A stretch of DNA of 64,000 bases from DASXVX01 sp036504075 (GTDB lineage Bacteria; Bacillota; Sulfobacillia; Symbiobacteriales; Symbiobacteriaceae), in the NCBI GenBank assembly GCA_036504075.1, contig DASXVX010000033.1:62001-126000 (forward strand). The letters are read 5' to 3'. The notes under the pieces are model-generated. The model was not told the DNA's origin, ran no database searches, and saw only the letters and a program-made list of their open reading frames with translations. Made by a program: the position numbers and the translations under genes. This document shows, piece after piece, positions 50,272 to 58,007 of this stretch; within the stretch, counting starts at the first letter, position 1; each line of letters begins with the position of its first letter.

Positions 50272-50712
50272 CTATGCCACCGTTCCCGGCCCACCCTGGC
50301 GGCGTGACTGGAACGCTCCCGTCAGCCCCACGACGACCGTGAGCAGCCCCAGTACGATCAGCCCCGGCTTCAAGCTGGTATTGCACGGCTCCATGGGGTC
50401 CGTGCAGGTCCCGATCAGCCACAGCGGCGTCACGATGATCAGCGCGCCGGCGGCGGCGGTGACCAGACTCAAGGCCCGTGACGACTCATGCTGCCACAAC
50501 ATGACCAGCCCGATCACAACGATCAGAGCTGCGACACCGTATACGGAACGCTCAGTCCAATAACACTTCATGGGTGCCTTCATTCCGTTGGCCAGAGTCA
50601 TGAACCGGCCCTCATCAGCGCAGTCATGCAGCAAGAAGTGTGTGATCAGCATTGTGCCGATTCCCAGCGTGAGCACCGATACGCCTCGCCAGTTCCGTGA
50701 AAAAAATGACAT
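50272..50712 (-). CDS. DUF4418 membrane protein
   Basis: A 146-residue protein with four helices. It shows the DUF4418 features: a conserved Cys/Met/Trp loop after helix 1 (LLHDCADEG, APMKCYWTERSVYG) and a late paired-Cys loop (LIGTCTDPMEPCN). DUF4418 genes usually lie beside MacB-type ABC transporters, and one is encoded 4 kb away on the same strand (54952-57739). Its function is not established; a subunit or regulator of that exporter is likely. It is alone on its transcript. Confidence 0.8.
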   Translation of the reverse strand: MSFFSRNWRGVSVLTLGIGTMLITHFLLHDCADEGRFMTLANGMKAPMKCYWTERSVYGVAALIVVIGLVMLWQHESSRALSLVTAAAGALIIVTPLWLIGTCTDPMEPCNTSLKPGLIVLGLLTVVVGLTGAFQSRRQGGPGTVA

Positions 50713-50883
50713 GATTGCCCGCCTTTCCTCGTCGCTCGTTGGCCATGGGTCTCTCTACACACTAGAGTAAGGCATGGCGACGGAGAAACGATCGGAAAAG
50801 TGTGGGCAATCGTGGGAGGAAATGCGAAGAAACTGTGTGGAGTCCGACTTGCACGGGAAGGGGCGGTATGGCGGATACGTAGC

Positions 50884-51579
50884 TCAAGGATGGACCAGCT
50901 TGTACCCGACTCCGGGGACCGTTTGCAGCAATTGTCTTACCTCCGGGTGGTCCCCGAGCTTTTGGCGGATTCTGAGCACAGTGACCCGGAGATACTCGAC
51001 GGCGTCACGGTATTCCGGCCCCCAGACATGAGAGAGCAACTCCTCGTGCAGAACCACCTTATCGACGTTGGCCGCCAGATAAGCCAACAGCTTGAACTCT
51101 GTGGGCGTGAGGTGGACGGCCTCGCCGCCCACTCGAGCCTCATAGCGGGCAGCGTCCAGTTGCAGGGACCCGACCTCCAGCCTGGACCTGTCCGCGCCGC
51201 CGCTGCCCTTGTGAGCGCGGCGAAGCACCGCCCGCAGTCGCGCGACGAGTTCGTTCACATCGAACGGCTTCACCAGGTAGTCGTCGGCGCCGAGGTCCAG
51301 CCCCTTGACCTTCTCGGCCGAACCGCCCCGTGCCGTCACAATCACCACCGGAGCCTCCGTGAACCGGCGCAGTTGGGCGAACAGGTCCATTCCATCTACG
51401 TCGGGCAGCCCCAAATCAAGCAGAATCAGGGCGGGGTCATGCTGCTCGCACAGGTTGATGGCCTCGGCGCCGGATGCAGCCAGGACCACCTCGAACCCAG
51501 CGGCCTTCAGGTTCGCCCGGATGAAGCGTTGGATACGTGGCTCATCATCGATGACCAGCACCGTCGGTTTTGTGGCCAT
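50884..51579 (-). CDS. OmpR-family response regulator (intact partner of a dead kinase)
   Basis: A 231-residue regulator. The receiver starts with VLVIDDEPRIQRFIR and has the phospho-acceptor Asp in LILLDLGLPDVDG, a switch Thr in VVIVTARGG and Lys in DDYLVKPFD. The winged helix ends with LLSHVWGPEYRDAVEYLRV and LLQTVPGVGYKLV, as in KdpE. It overlaps the remains of its kinase gene upstream. The similar N-terminus to the gutted regulator at 30344 suggests the intact kinase at 30341-33046 may now act on this protein. Confidence 0.9.
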   Translation of the reverse strand: MATKPTVLVIDDEPRIQRFIRANLKAAGFEVVLAASGAEAINLCEQHDPALILLDLGLPDVDGMDLFAQLRRFTEAPVVIVTARGGSAEKVKGLDLGADDYLVKPFDVNELVARLRAVLRRAHKGSGGADRSRLEVGSLQLDAARYEARVGGEAVHLTPTEFKLLAYLAANVDKVVLHEELLSHVWGPEYRDAVEYLRVTVLRIRQKLGDHPEVRQLLQTVPGVGYKLVHP

Positions 51580-51845
51580 GCTGATTCCCCTCCTCTTCCG
51601 CGCCCGCCACGATGGGCAGAACAAATGTAAAGGTGCTGCCCCGGCCGGCCACGCGCCGATTCAACCCAGAAAGACACGCTCCAGATGTTCAGATCCAATC
51701 CCCTCGCCGGCGACTGCGCTTCTAGCTTGCTCCAGAAGTTGCGTTTCAATTTTGTAAATTAGTAGGTCCCCGCAACCAGGGCCGGAACCGTAGCGGCGAC
51801 AAAAAGCACCCGCAGAAGGTGCGTCCGTATGCGGCGCTCGCGCAT
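51580..51845 (-). pseudogene. Remains of a sensor histidine kinase
   Basis: Three short pieces of one kinase survive in different frames. First, an N-terminus MRERRIRTHLLRVLFVAATV from 51845 that stops at a TAA after 28 residues. Second, a G-box fragment GIGSEHLERVF (compare GINPEHLERIF in the intact kinase). Third, the very C-terminus RGSTFTFVLPIVAGAEEEG. About 800 residues are lost. The 20-residue N-terminal match identifies it as a paralogue of the kinase at 30341-33046. Confidence 0.85.
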
Positions 51846-52296
51846 CCTGCGCCCTCCTTCCAGCCCCTGTTGTCGAATATTGTAACGGTGCGATACACGA
51901 GAAGATAGACACTATAAACTCACGCTTTAACATCCGATCTACCCATACTGCGGGTTGCACTTACGGTTGGCGCCCACGCCGGTTAGATTTCGTCAGGTTT
52001 CGTGCAAGTGAGTGGGCAGCCGCCACGTCGATCATCATGGCGGCTTGCGCCCTCGAGGTGGCCGAACTGTTCCGGCCGTTGCCGTCACAGGCGTATGGCT
52101 CTGGAGCATGCGACCCGGCCCCGGCAAGAGCCGTTTAGAATAAACAAGGCGGGTGCCCCCGGGCGCCCGCCTTGCTTTATCCATTCGCCCGGCCCCTGCC
52201 GGCCGGAACCCTTATGCCACAGCCCCGGCACCGCCCCCGCGGCCAGACCGGATGCGCGAAAAGCTTTGCAGAAACTGTGTGGGAAACGGGCCGGCG
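51846..52296. other. Intergenic region without a supported gene
   Basis: 450 bases upstream of the dead kinase and downstream of the PhoR-like kinase gene. A plus-strand ORF of 33 codons (52037-52138) has no start signal and no recognisable product. The region contains one terminator-like hairpin and an AT-rich stretch (51885-51960) that was probably the old kinase promoter. Confidence 0.5.
52145..52178. terminator. Hairpin near the PhoR-like kinase end
   Basis: A 14-bp stem with one G-U pair, CAAGGCGGGTGCCC / GGGCGCCCGCCTTG, with a 2-base loop and CTTTAT following on the plus strand. It could end a plus-strand transcript or the PhoR-like gene's. Confidence 0.5.
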
Positions 52297-54117
52297 TTAC
52301 GATTGGCCGTCCGGTTGCTCATTCGCCGCCCGCGGCAAGGTGAAGCAAAACGCGCTGCCACCACCGGGGGCGTCTTCCACCCAAACCTGACCGCCGTGCG
52401 CCATGACAATGCCCCGCACGATCGCCAGCCCCAGGCCGGTGCCACCTTTCTTGCGTGAGCGGGACCGATCTCCCCGGTAGAACCGTTCCCAAACCAGCTG
52501 GTGTTCAGCGGCCGGGACGCCCGGTCCCTGGTCCCGCACCCGAATTGTTATGAAACCGGCATCGGCCTCGGCAGTGACCGTCACGCTGCTGCCCGCAGGC
52601 GAGTAGCGAAGGGCATTGTCCAGGAGGTTGAGCAGTATCTGCTCCAGTCGGTCACCATCGGCCAGGACTCCCGGCAGGTCGCCGGGGATCTGCACACGGA
52701 TCGTGACCGCAGTCCTTTCAACCAGCGGGGTGAGCTTGCGGACCATATACCCCACCACGGGGCCGACGGCCACCGGTTCCAATTCCAAATGAATCTGGCC
52801 GGCGTCGAGACGGGCCAGTTCCAGCAGTTCGGCGACGAGGCGCTCCAGCCGATTCATCTCGTCACCGATGATGCTCACGATCTCGTCCCGGGTGTCGCCG
52901 GACTGATCGAACCCGTCCTGCAGCGCCTCTACGTACCCCTGCACCAGACTGATCGGCGTGCGCATCTCATGGGAGACGTTAGCGACGAAGTCCCGCCGCA
53001 TCCCCTCCAACCGCTCTTCCTGGGTGATGTCCTTCCAAACGATTACCGCGCTCCGGGCCTGGCCCCGCCCGCCCTGGACCGGGGCCAATTGAACGGCGTA
53101 AACGGCATTGCCGACCTGCACGCGCTGCTGCTCGGGTCGGGACTCGGACAGCACCCGCCGGGTTGACAGGCCGATGCCCAGCCGCTCCAGGCAGTCCCAG
53201 CCCGCGGAGCAGGGGGCGGCCTCGGAGTCCAGCCCCGCCGAGCGGACCAGGGACAGCGCCGGCGGATTCAGAATGGTCACCTGGCCGGAGGCATCGGCGT
53301 GGATGACCGCATCGCCCATGCTGGTGAGAATCCCGGACAGCCGGGCGGTCTTGTCGGCCAACTGCTCGATCGTGTCGGCCAGCGCGCCGGCGAGGCGGTT
53401 GATGCTTTCGCCGAGGCGCCCGATTTCGTCGTGCCCCGACACCTTCACCCGCTTTTGGAAATCGCCGGCTGCCATGGCCCGGGCCATGACGTCCATCTCC
53501 TTCAGCGGATTGGACAGGCGACGGGACAGGAAGAGCGCCAGCAGCGTAACGACGGCCACGGCCACGGCAGCGGTATTGATAATGGTCTGGCGAAAGTGAT
53601 CCACGGTCTTGGCCACCGAGGTCTCCGGGGAGTAAAGCAACAGGGCGCCGCGGACGTTGTCGGACCGGACCAGCGGCACTCCGACGACAAACACCTCCGC
53701 CGGATACCCGGCGGCGGCTCCGTGCAGGAACCGGTGCTGGGCGGCCGGGACGGGATCGTCCGGCATGCGGAAGGAGACGGTCCCGCCTGCCAGCAGACTC
53801 CGGGCCATCGTCGGCGGCAGCAGGATGTCTTCCGCTCGCTCCTCGGTCAGTGCGGCGAGGTCGGCAGACGTCAGCAGAACGGTGCGAACGCCGAGCACAT
53901 ACTCCACGCGTTCCCAATTTTGGTCCTTGGGAGGCGCCTCCGGGTCCGGTGCGTATTGTTCGATCATGCCCTTGGCCTGTGCCAACATGTGCTGGGACAG
54001 GTGAAAGTCGTACAGCTTCTCGATCTGGTCACTGGCCGTGATGCCAAGCAGCAAGAGCACGCTCACCGTCAGGACCGTAATGGTAAGCCACAGCCTGGTG
54101 GCAATGCCCACGTTCAT
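52297..54117 (-). CDS. PhoR/ResE-like sensor histidine kinase
   Basis: A 606-residue kinase. Two helices (about 10-27 and 183-202) frame an extracytoplasmic domain of ~155 residues. HAMP (SNPLKEMDVMARAMAAGDF), PAS (~265-370), HisKA with the phospho-His in ANVSHEMRTPISLVQGYVEA and a HATPase with LLDNALRYSP, DQGPGVP and GTGLGLAIVRGIV follow. This layout matches PhoR/ResE/WalK. Its start overlaps the regulator stop (ATGA). The ligand is unknown; the neighbouring ABC exporter suggests an envelope-stress or peptide signal. Confidence 0.9.
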   Translation of the reverse strand: MNVGIATRLWLTITVLTVSVLLLLGITASDQIEKLYDFHLSQHMLAQAKGMIEQYAPDPEAPPKDQNWERVEYVLGVRTVLLTSADLAALTEERAEDILLPPTMARSLLAGGTVSFRMPDDPVPAAQHRFLHGAAAGYPAEVFVVGVPLVRSDNVRGALLLYSPETSVAKTVDHFRQTIINTAAVAVAVVTLLALFLSRRLSNPLKEMDVMARAMAAGDFQKRVKVSGHDEIGRLGESINRLAGALADTIEQLADKTARLSGILTSMGDAVIHADASGQVTILNPPALSLVRSAGLDSEAAPCSAGWDCLERLGIGLSTRRVLSESRPEQQRVQVGNAVYAVQLAPVQGGRGQARSAVIVWKDITQEERLEGMRRDFVANVSHEMRTPISLVQGYVEALQDGFDQSGDTRDEIVSIIGDEMNRLERLVAELLELARLDAGQIHLELEPVAVGPVVGYMVRKLTPLVERTAVTIRVQIPGDLPGVLADGDRLEQILLNLLDNALRYSPAGSSVTVTAEADAGFITIRVRDQGPGVPAAEHQLVWERFYRGDRSRSRKKGGTGLGLAIVRGIVMAHGGQVWVEDAPGGGSAFCFTLPRAANEQPDGQS

Positions 54118-54800
54118 CGCAGGGTCACCAGGCGGTAGCCGAAGCCCCAGACTGTTTCCACCTGGGCGGTTGCCCCGGCTTCGCCCAACTTCTCCCGCAG
54201 GTTCTTAACATGGCTGTCCACCGTCCGCCGTCCGCCGGTAAACTCGTATCCCCACACCTGCTCCAGCAGGCTCTCCCGCGAGAAAATCTGCCCCGGGCGG
54301 CGAATCATCAGGGTCAGCAGGCTGTACTCCTTCGGGGTCAGCCGGAGTTCCTCTCCGGCCACCCGAGCCTGGCAACATTGCTCATCCACCGTCAGGTTTC
54401 CCGCCTGCAGGACCGCCCCGCGGACAGGCGTGACACCCGGCGTGCGGCGCAGCAGCGACTTCACCCGCAGGACTAGCTCCCGCGGGCTGAACGGCTTGCA
54501 CACGTAATCGTCCGCCCCGAGCTGGAGACCGAGAATCCGGTCGTACTCCTCGCTCCGGGCCGACAGCATGATAATGGGGGTATCCGAATGCCGCCGCACC
54601 TCCTGGCACACCGTCCATCCGTCCACTTCCGGGAGCATCAGATCCAGGATGATCAGGCTGTAAGTCGTGCCGTTGATGCGCTCCAGGGCGGTTTGCCCGT
54701 CACCGGCCTCGTCCACTTCAAAATTCTCCCGGGTCAGATACATGCGCACAAGTTGCCGGATGCGGTCTTCGTCGTCCGCAACGAGAACCCGGGCAGCCAT
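54114..54800 (-). CDS. OmpR/PhoB-family response regulator
   Basis: A 228-residue regulator with receiver (VADDEDR, phospho-acceptor Asp in LIILDLMLPEVDG, Lys in YVCKPF) and a winged helix (LRLTPKEYSLLTLMIRRPG, DSHVKNLREKLGE, VWGFGYRLV). It is upstream of the PhoR-like kinase and coupled to it by ATGA. The gene lies just downstream of the ABC transporter operon on the same strand; whether it controls that operon is a reasonable inference. Confidence 0.92.
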   Translation of the reverse strand: MAARVLVADDEDRIRQLVRMYLTRENFEVDEAGDGQTALERINGTTYSLIILDLMLPEVDGWTVCQEVRRHSDTPIIMLSARSEEYDRILGLQLGADDYVCKPFSPRELVLRVKSLLRRTPGVTPVRGAVLQAGNLTVDEQCCQARVAGEELRLTPKEYSLLTLMIRRPGQIFSRESLLEQVWGYEFTGGRRTVDSHVKNLREKLGEAGATAQVETVWGFGYRLVTLR

Positions 54801-54900
54801 AGGGCTGACCTCCCTGGAGGAAGAAATTTAGGTTCATAAACATTCTCAGTATAACAAGGAATCGCGCGACCGCACACCTGCGACTTGGGCATGCTACAGT

Positions 54901-54931
54901 GGCCCTACCTCCAGGGGTCGGAGGTAGGGCC
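54901..54931 (-). terminator. Terminator of the ABC exporter operon
   Basis: A 12-bp stem GGCCCTACCTCC / GGAGGTAGGGCC with a 7-base loop lies 20 bases past the last permease stop. Confidence 0.65.
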
Positions 54932-54951
54932 GTGTGCGTGGACATATCCAG

Positions 54952-55848
54952 CTACCGGCGGGTCGCCTCCAGGGGGTCCATCCAGGCCGCCCGCAGGGCC
55001 GGAAGCAAGGCGGTAACGACCACCGCTGCGCAAACCCCCACCACCGAGCCGATGCCGTAGAGCGTCAGCCGCCGCAGTTGCCCGGTGCCGTCTCTGAACA
55101 CGAACGCTGCCGCCGTGGCCAGTGCCCCGACCACGCCGCCGGCCAGCGCTGGAACGCCGCTCTCCGCCAGGACCAGGCTCATCAGGAACCACTGGGTGGC
55201 GCCCATCGTCCGGAGCATCCCCAGTTCCGCCCGGCGCTCCGCCACGGTAATGGATGCCAACAGCCCCGACATGAGGACCGCCCCCAGGAGCCCCACCCCG
55301 GCGCCGGTGCCCAGAAGCCGCACCAGCAGTTGCAAGTGGCGAGTCACCTGGCGGGTCGACTGCTCGGCCACCACCACTTCGGCGTCGGGCAGGGCAGTCA
55401 CCAGCATCTGCCGCGTGATCATCGGCGACGCGTACTGATCCAACCGGACGAGCACGATGGACGCGCTCGGCCCCGAAAGCTTGCCCGCACCCCCGCGCTC
55501 CAGAGACCAGCCCTGAAACCCCACGATCCCATAGACCCATTCCGGCGTGAGATGGCTCCGCCATTCGGCCACGGGAATGGTCGTCGGAATCGCCGGCGCC
55601 GTGCCGGCGGTCAGCAGTCTGCCCACGGCGTCCTGGTACCCGCGGGGCGCCAGCACGATATCGGCGCCCATCCGCTGCATGTCGGACGCCAACACGGCCT
55701 TCATGCCCGCAAGCGTCCAGGTGGTCCCAAATACGGCGATGGTGGCCACCAGTGCAACGGCCAACCCAGCCAGACTCCGCCGTGGCGACCGGCGCAGTTC
55801 AGCCCAGAGCAGATCCCAGGCGGTCAGCCGCACCAGCTCAGGAGGCAT
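54952..55848 (-). CDS. FtsX-like ABC permease (short)
   Basis: A 298-residue permease of the MacB/FtsX type. One N-terminal helix (LAGLAVALVATIAVFGTTW), a ~150-residue outside domain, then three helices containing the FtsX signature (ERRAELGMLRTMGATQWFL and the final ALLPALRAAWMDPLEATRR). It is shorter than the first permease in the outside domain. It overlaps the ATPase gene by 11 bases. With the other permease it likely forms a heterodimer driven by the ATPase. Confidence 0.88.
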   Translation of the reverse strand: MPPELVRLTAWDLLWAELRRSPRRSLAGLAVALVATIAVFGTTWTLAGMKAVLASDMQRMGADIVLAPRGYQDAVGRLLTAGTAPAIPTTIPVAEWRSHLTPEWVYGIVGFQGWSLERGGAGKLSGPSASIVLVRLDQYASPMITRQMLVTALPDAEVVVAEQSTRQVTRHLQLLVRLLGTGAGVGLLGAVLMSGLLASITVAERRAELGMLRTMGATQWFLMSLVLAESGVPALAGGVVGALATAAAFVFRDGTGQLRRLTLYGIGSVVGVCAAVVVTALLPALRAAWMDPLEATRR

Positions 55849-56506
55849 GGGTGACCAGCCCCCCGCTCAGGACCAGATGCCGGGTGGCGCGCACCGACAG
55901 GTCTGTGTTATGCGTCGCGATCACGACGGTGGTCCCGGCCCGGTTCACCTCCCCGAAGAGCGCGGTGATTTCCGCTTCCGTTTGTTCGTCCAGGTCGGCG
56001 GTGGGTTCATCGGCCAGCAGTACGGCAGGCCGCAGCAGCAGCGCCCGCGCCACGGCGACTCGCTTCTGCTGTCCGCCGGACAGTTGCCAGGGGAGCCGGT
56101 CGGCCTGCTCGGCAAGTCCGACCCGTGACAAGAGCTCCAGCGCCCGATTGAGATCGCCCCCTTCCCCTTCCGGCAGGAAGGCCGTCGGCAGGAGCACGTT
56201 CTCCAGAACGGTCAGGGTGGGAATCAGGCTGGCAAACTGAAAGACGAACCCCATGGTCCGGCAGCGAAGCCGCGAGCGCTCCTCGTCCGAGAGCGCCCAG
56301 AGGTCGTGGCCCTCAACCAGCACCCGGCCGGTGTCGGGGCGAATCAGCCCGCCAATCAGGGAGAGCAAGGTGGACTTGCCCGCGCCGGAGCGGCCGGTGA
56401 TGATCACGAATTCCCCGGGCTGAATCTCTTCGGAGTACTCCTGGACCGCTTCTACGGTCTGATTTTGACTGCGATAAGTCTTCTTGACGTGATCGAGTGT
56501 GATCAT
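55838..56506 (-). CDS. ABC transporter ATPase (LolD/MacB type)
   Basis: A 222-residue ATPase subunit with Walker A GRSGAGKS, Q-loop GFVFQFASLIPTLTV, signature LSGGQQKRVAVARAL and Walker B VLLADEPTADLD. This is the normal size and spacing for the stand-alone LolD/MacB ATPases of FtsX-type exporters. It lies between the two permease genes (18 bases after the first, 11-base overlap with the second). These systems use mechanical coupling rather than a channel, exporting peptides, lipids or drugs, or driving outside processes. Confidence 0.93.
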   Translation of the reverse strand: MITLDHVKKTYRSQNQTVEAVQEYSEEIQPGEFVIITGRSGAGKSTLLSLIGGLIRPDTGRVLVEGHDLWALSDEERSRLRCRTMGFVFQFASLIPTLTVLENVLLPTAFLPEGEGGDLNRALELLSRVGLAEQADRLPWQLSGGQQKRVAVARALLLRPAVLLADEPTADLDEQTEAEITALFGEVNRAGTTVVIATHNTDLSVRATRHLVLSGGLVTHAS

Positions 56507-56524
56507 GTTTGTTCCTCCCGGTGG

Positions 56525-57739
56525 TCAGCGCCGAACGTGGATGGCGTAGTGCGGTTCCAGGCGCGCAATGCGCATGGCGGGCAAGGCAGCCGCGAGTCCG
56601 GCGATAAGCGCCGAGCCGGCCACGACGGCCAGGCCAAGCCCCACCTGCTGCACGATTGACGGCCACAAGAACGGCAGGGCGTAGTCGATCTGCAGCGGCT
56701 TTTCGAACAGCATGTAGACCACCGCACCAGCCCCGACCCCGAGGGCGGCGCCCAGGATCCCCAACAGCATCGCCTCGCCGACCAGAGCGGTCACCGTCTG
56801 GCGCTGCGTGGCCCCCATCGCCCGTAGCAGGCCAATCTCCCGGGACCGTTCCGCTGTGACGGCGGAAAACAGCATGATGAAGAGCAGCATGGCCACCAGT
56901 AGAATTCCGCCGGCCAGCGGCAGCAGCCAGGCCATGAGATCGGAGAGATCCCGGTTGACACCCTGAGTCACCTGGCCGGCGGTCATGGCCGAGACGCCAG
57001 GGACGGCGGCTTCAATTTGCCGGGCCATTCCCTCGGCCTGAGCCGGATTCGCCAGCCGCACCATGACCGCGGAGACGCTTCCTGAAGGAATGGTAAGCGG
57101 CTTTTCGGCCAGCCGGGTCGAGTTTTCGGCCATGGCAGCCACCGAACTGGCCGGGAGGAACGCGGTCTCATCCATCCCCATGCCGGTGGGGTCCAGTACG
57201 CCGGCCACCTTGAACTCCGTGCCGAAGAAGCGCATGGTACTGCCAACCTGCTGCAGGATGTGAGCGCCGATCAAGATTTCATCGTCCCGGAGGTCTCGCC
57301 CCAAAACGGCCCGGAGCCACGGTTGCACGGTAAAGTCGGTCTTGGCGTCAAAGCCGACGAGAAACATCCGGCCGGTACAGCAGGCCGCCGTAGACAGGGT
57401 TTCGACGTAAGTCTGGGGAGAAGCGCTGCGCACGCCGGGCACGCCAGCGACCTTCTGCACCGTGCTGCCGTCCATGTAGAAGGCTACAGGTTCGCCGAGC
57501 ACCAGGGCGGTATGGGTCGATGTCATCGTCCCTTGCGGCACCACCATGAGGTCTGCGCCTAAACGTTCCATACCCACCGCGACAGAATGATGCACGCCAA
57601 CGCTGATCAGCGCACCGGCAAACGCGGTTCCCGCAGCCAGAACGACAGCAATCACGGCCGCGAGGCTCCGCCCGGGTTTGCGGAGCAGATTGTAGAGCGT
57701 GAACTGCAACAGCCGCGGCCCCCGCCTGGGAAGAGTCAT
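56525..57739 (-). CDS. FtsX-like ABC permease (long)
   Basis: A 404-residue MacB/FtsX-type permease. The first helix is near residue 18-42 (SLAAVIAVVLAAGTAFAGAL), followed by a ~220-residue outside domain with paired Cys (STAACCTGRMF). The last three helices contain ERSREIGLLRAMGATQRQTV and ALPAMRIARLEPHYAI. The start at 57739 follows GAGGAGGGA. First gene of the exporter operon, which is preceded by a promoter gap of 270 bases to the recombinase. Confidence 0.88.
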   Translation of the reverse strand: MTLPRRGPRLLQFTLYNLLRKPGRSLAAVIAVVLAAGTAFAGALISVGVHHSVAVGMERLGADLMVVPQGTMTSTHTALVLGEPVAFYMDGSTVQKVAGVPGVRSASPQTYVETLSTAACCTGRMFLVGFDAKTDFTVQPWLRAVLGRDLRDDEILIGAHILQQVGSTMRFFGTEFKVAGVLDPTGMGMDETAFLPASSVAAMAENSTRLAEKPLTIPSGSVSAVMVRLANPAQAEGMARQIEAAVPGVSAMTAGQVTQGVNRDLSDLMAWLLPLAGGILLVAMLLFIMLFSAVTAERSREIGLLRAMGATQRQTVTALVGEAMLLGILGAALGVGAGAVVYMLFEKPLQIDYALPFLWPSIVQQVGLGLAVVAGSALIAGLAAALPAMRIARLEPHYAIHVRR

Positions 57740-58007
57740 GCTGCGTCCCTCCTCTGCCAAGGCGCCGGACCAGGTCCGTAATGAAAAATGGTTGTCATGA
57801 ACCGTTTCTCCCTTCCGTCGCACGACCGTCCGACACCGGACTGAATCGTATATCTCCCTGACAATCTAGCAGGAGCAAGTCAAGAATCCCTGCGCCGATT
57901 GTGGGGGTTTGCGGGAAAAAACGTGAAGAAAGTGTGAAGACGGGCTACGCCCATGCGATTCGTCTGCTGTTGTATCCTCCAGCCGCCGAAGCGGTTGCCG
58001 GTGAACG

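Noticed and set aside
52037..52138. 33-codon plus-strand frame in the gap before the PhoR-like kinase
   Set aside because: No ribosome-binding site, no conserved pattern; composition is like the surrounding non-coding DNA.
54952..57739. ABC transporter as a NosDFY equivalent for the copper locus
   Set aside because: The permeases are MacB/FtsX-type with large outside domains and there is no NosD-like repeat protein; it has its own regulators.
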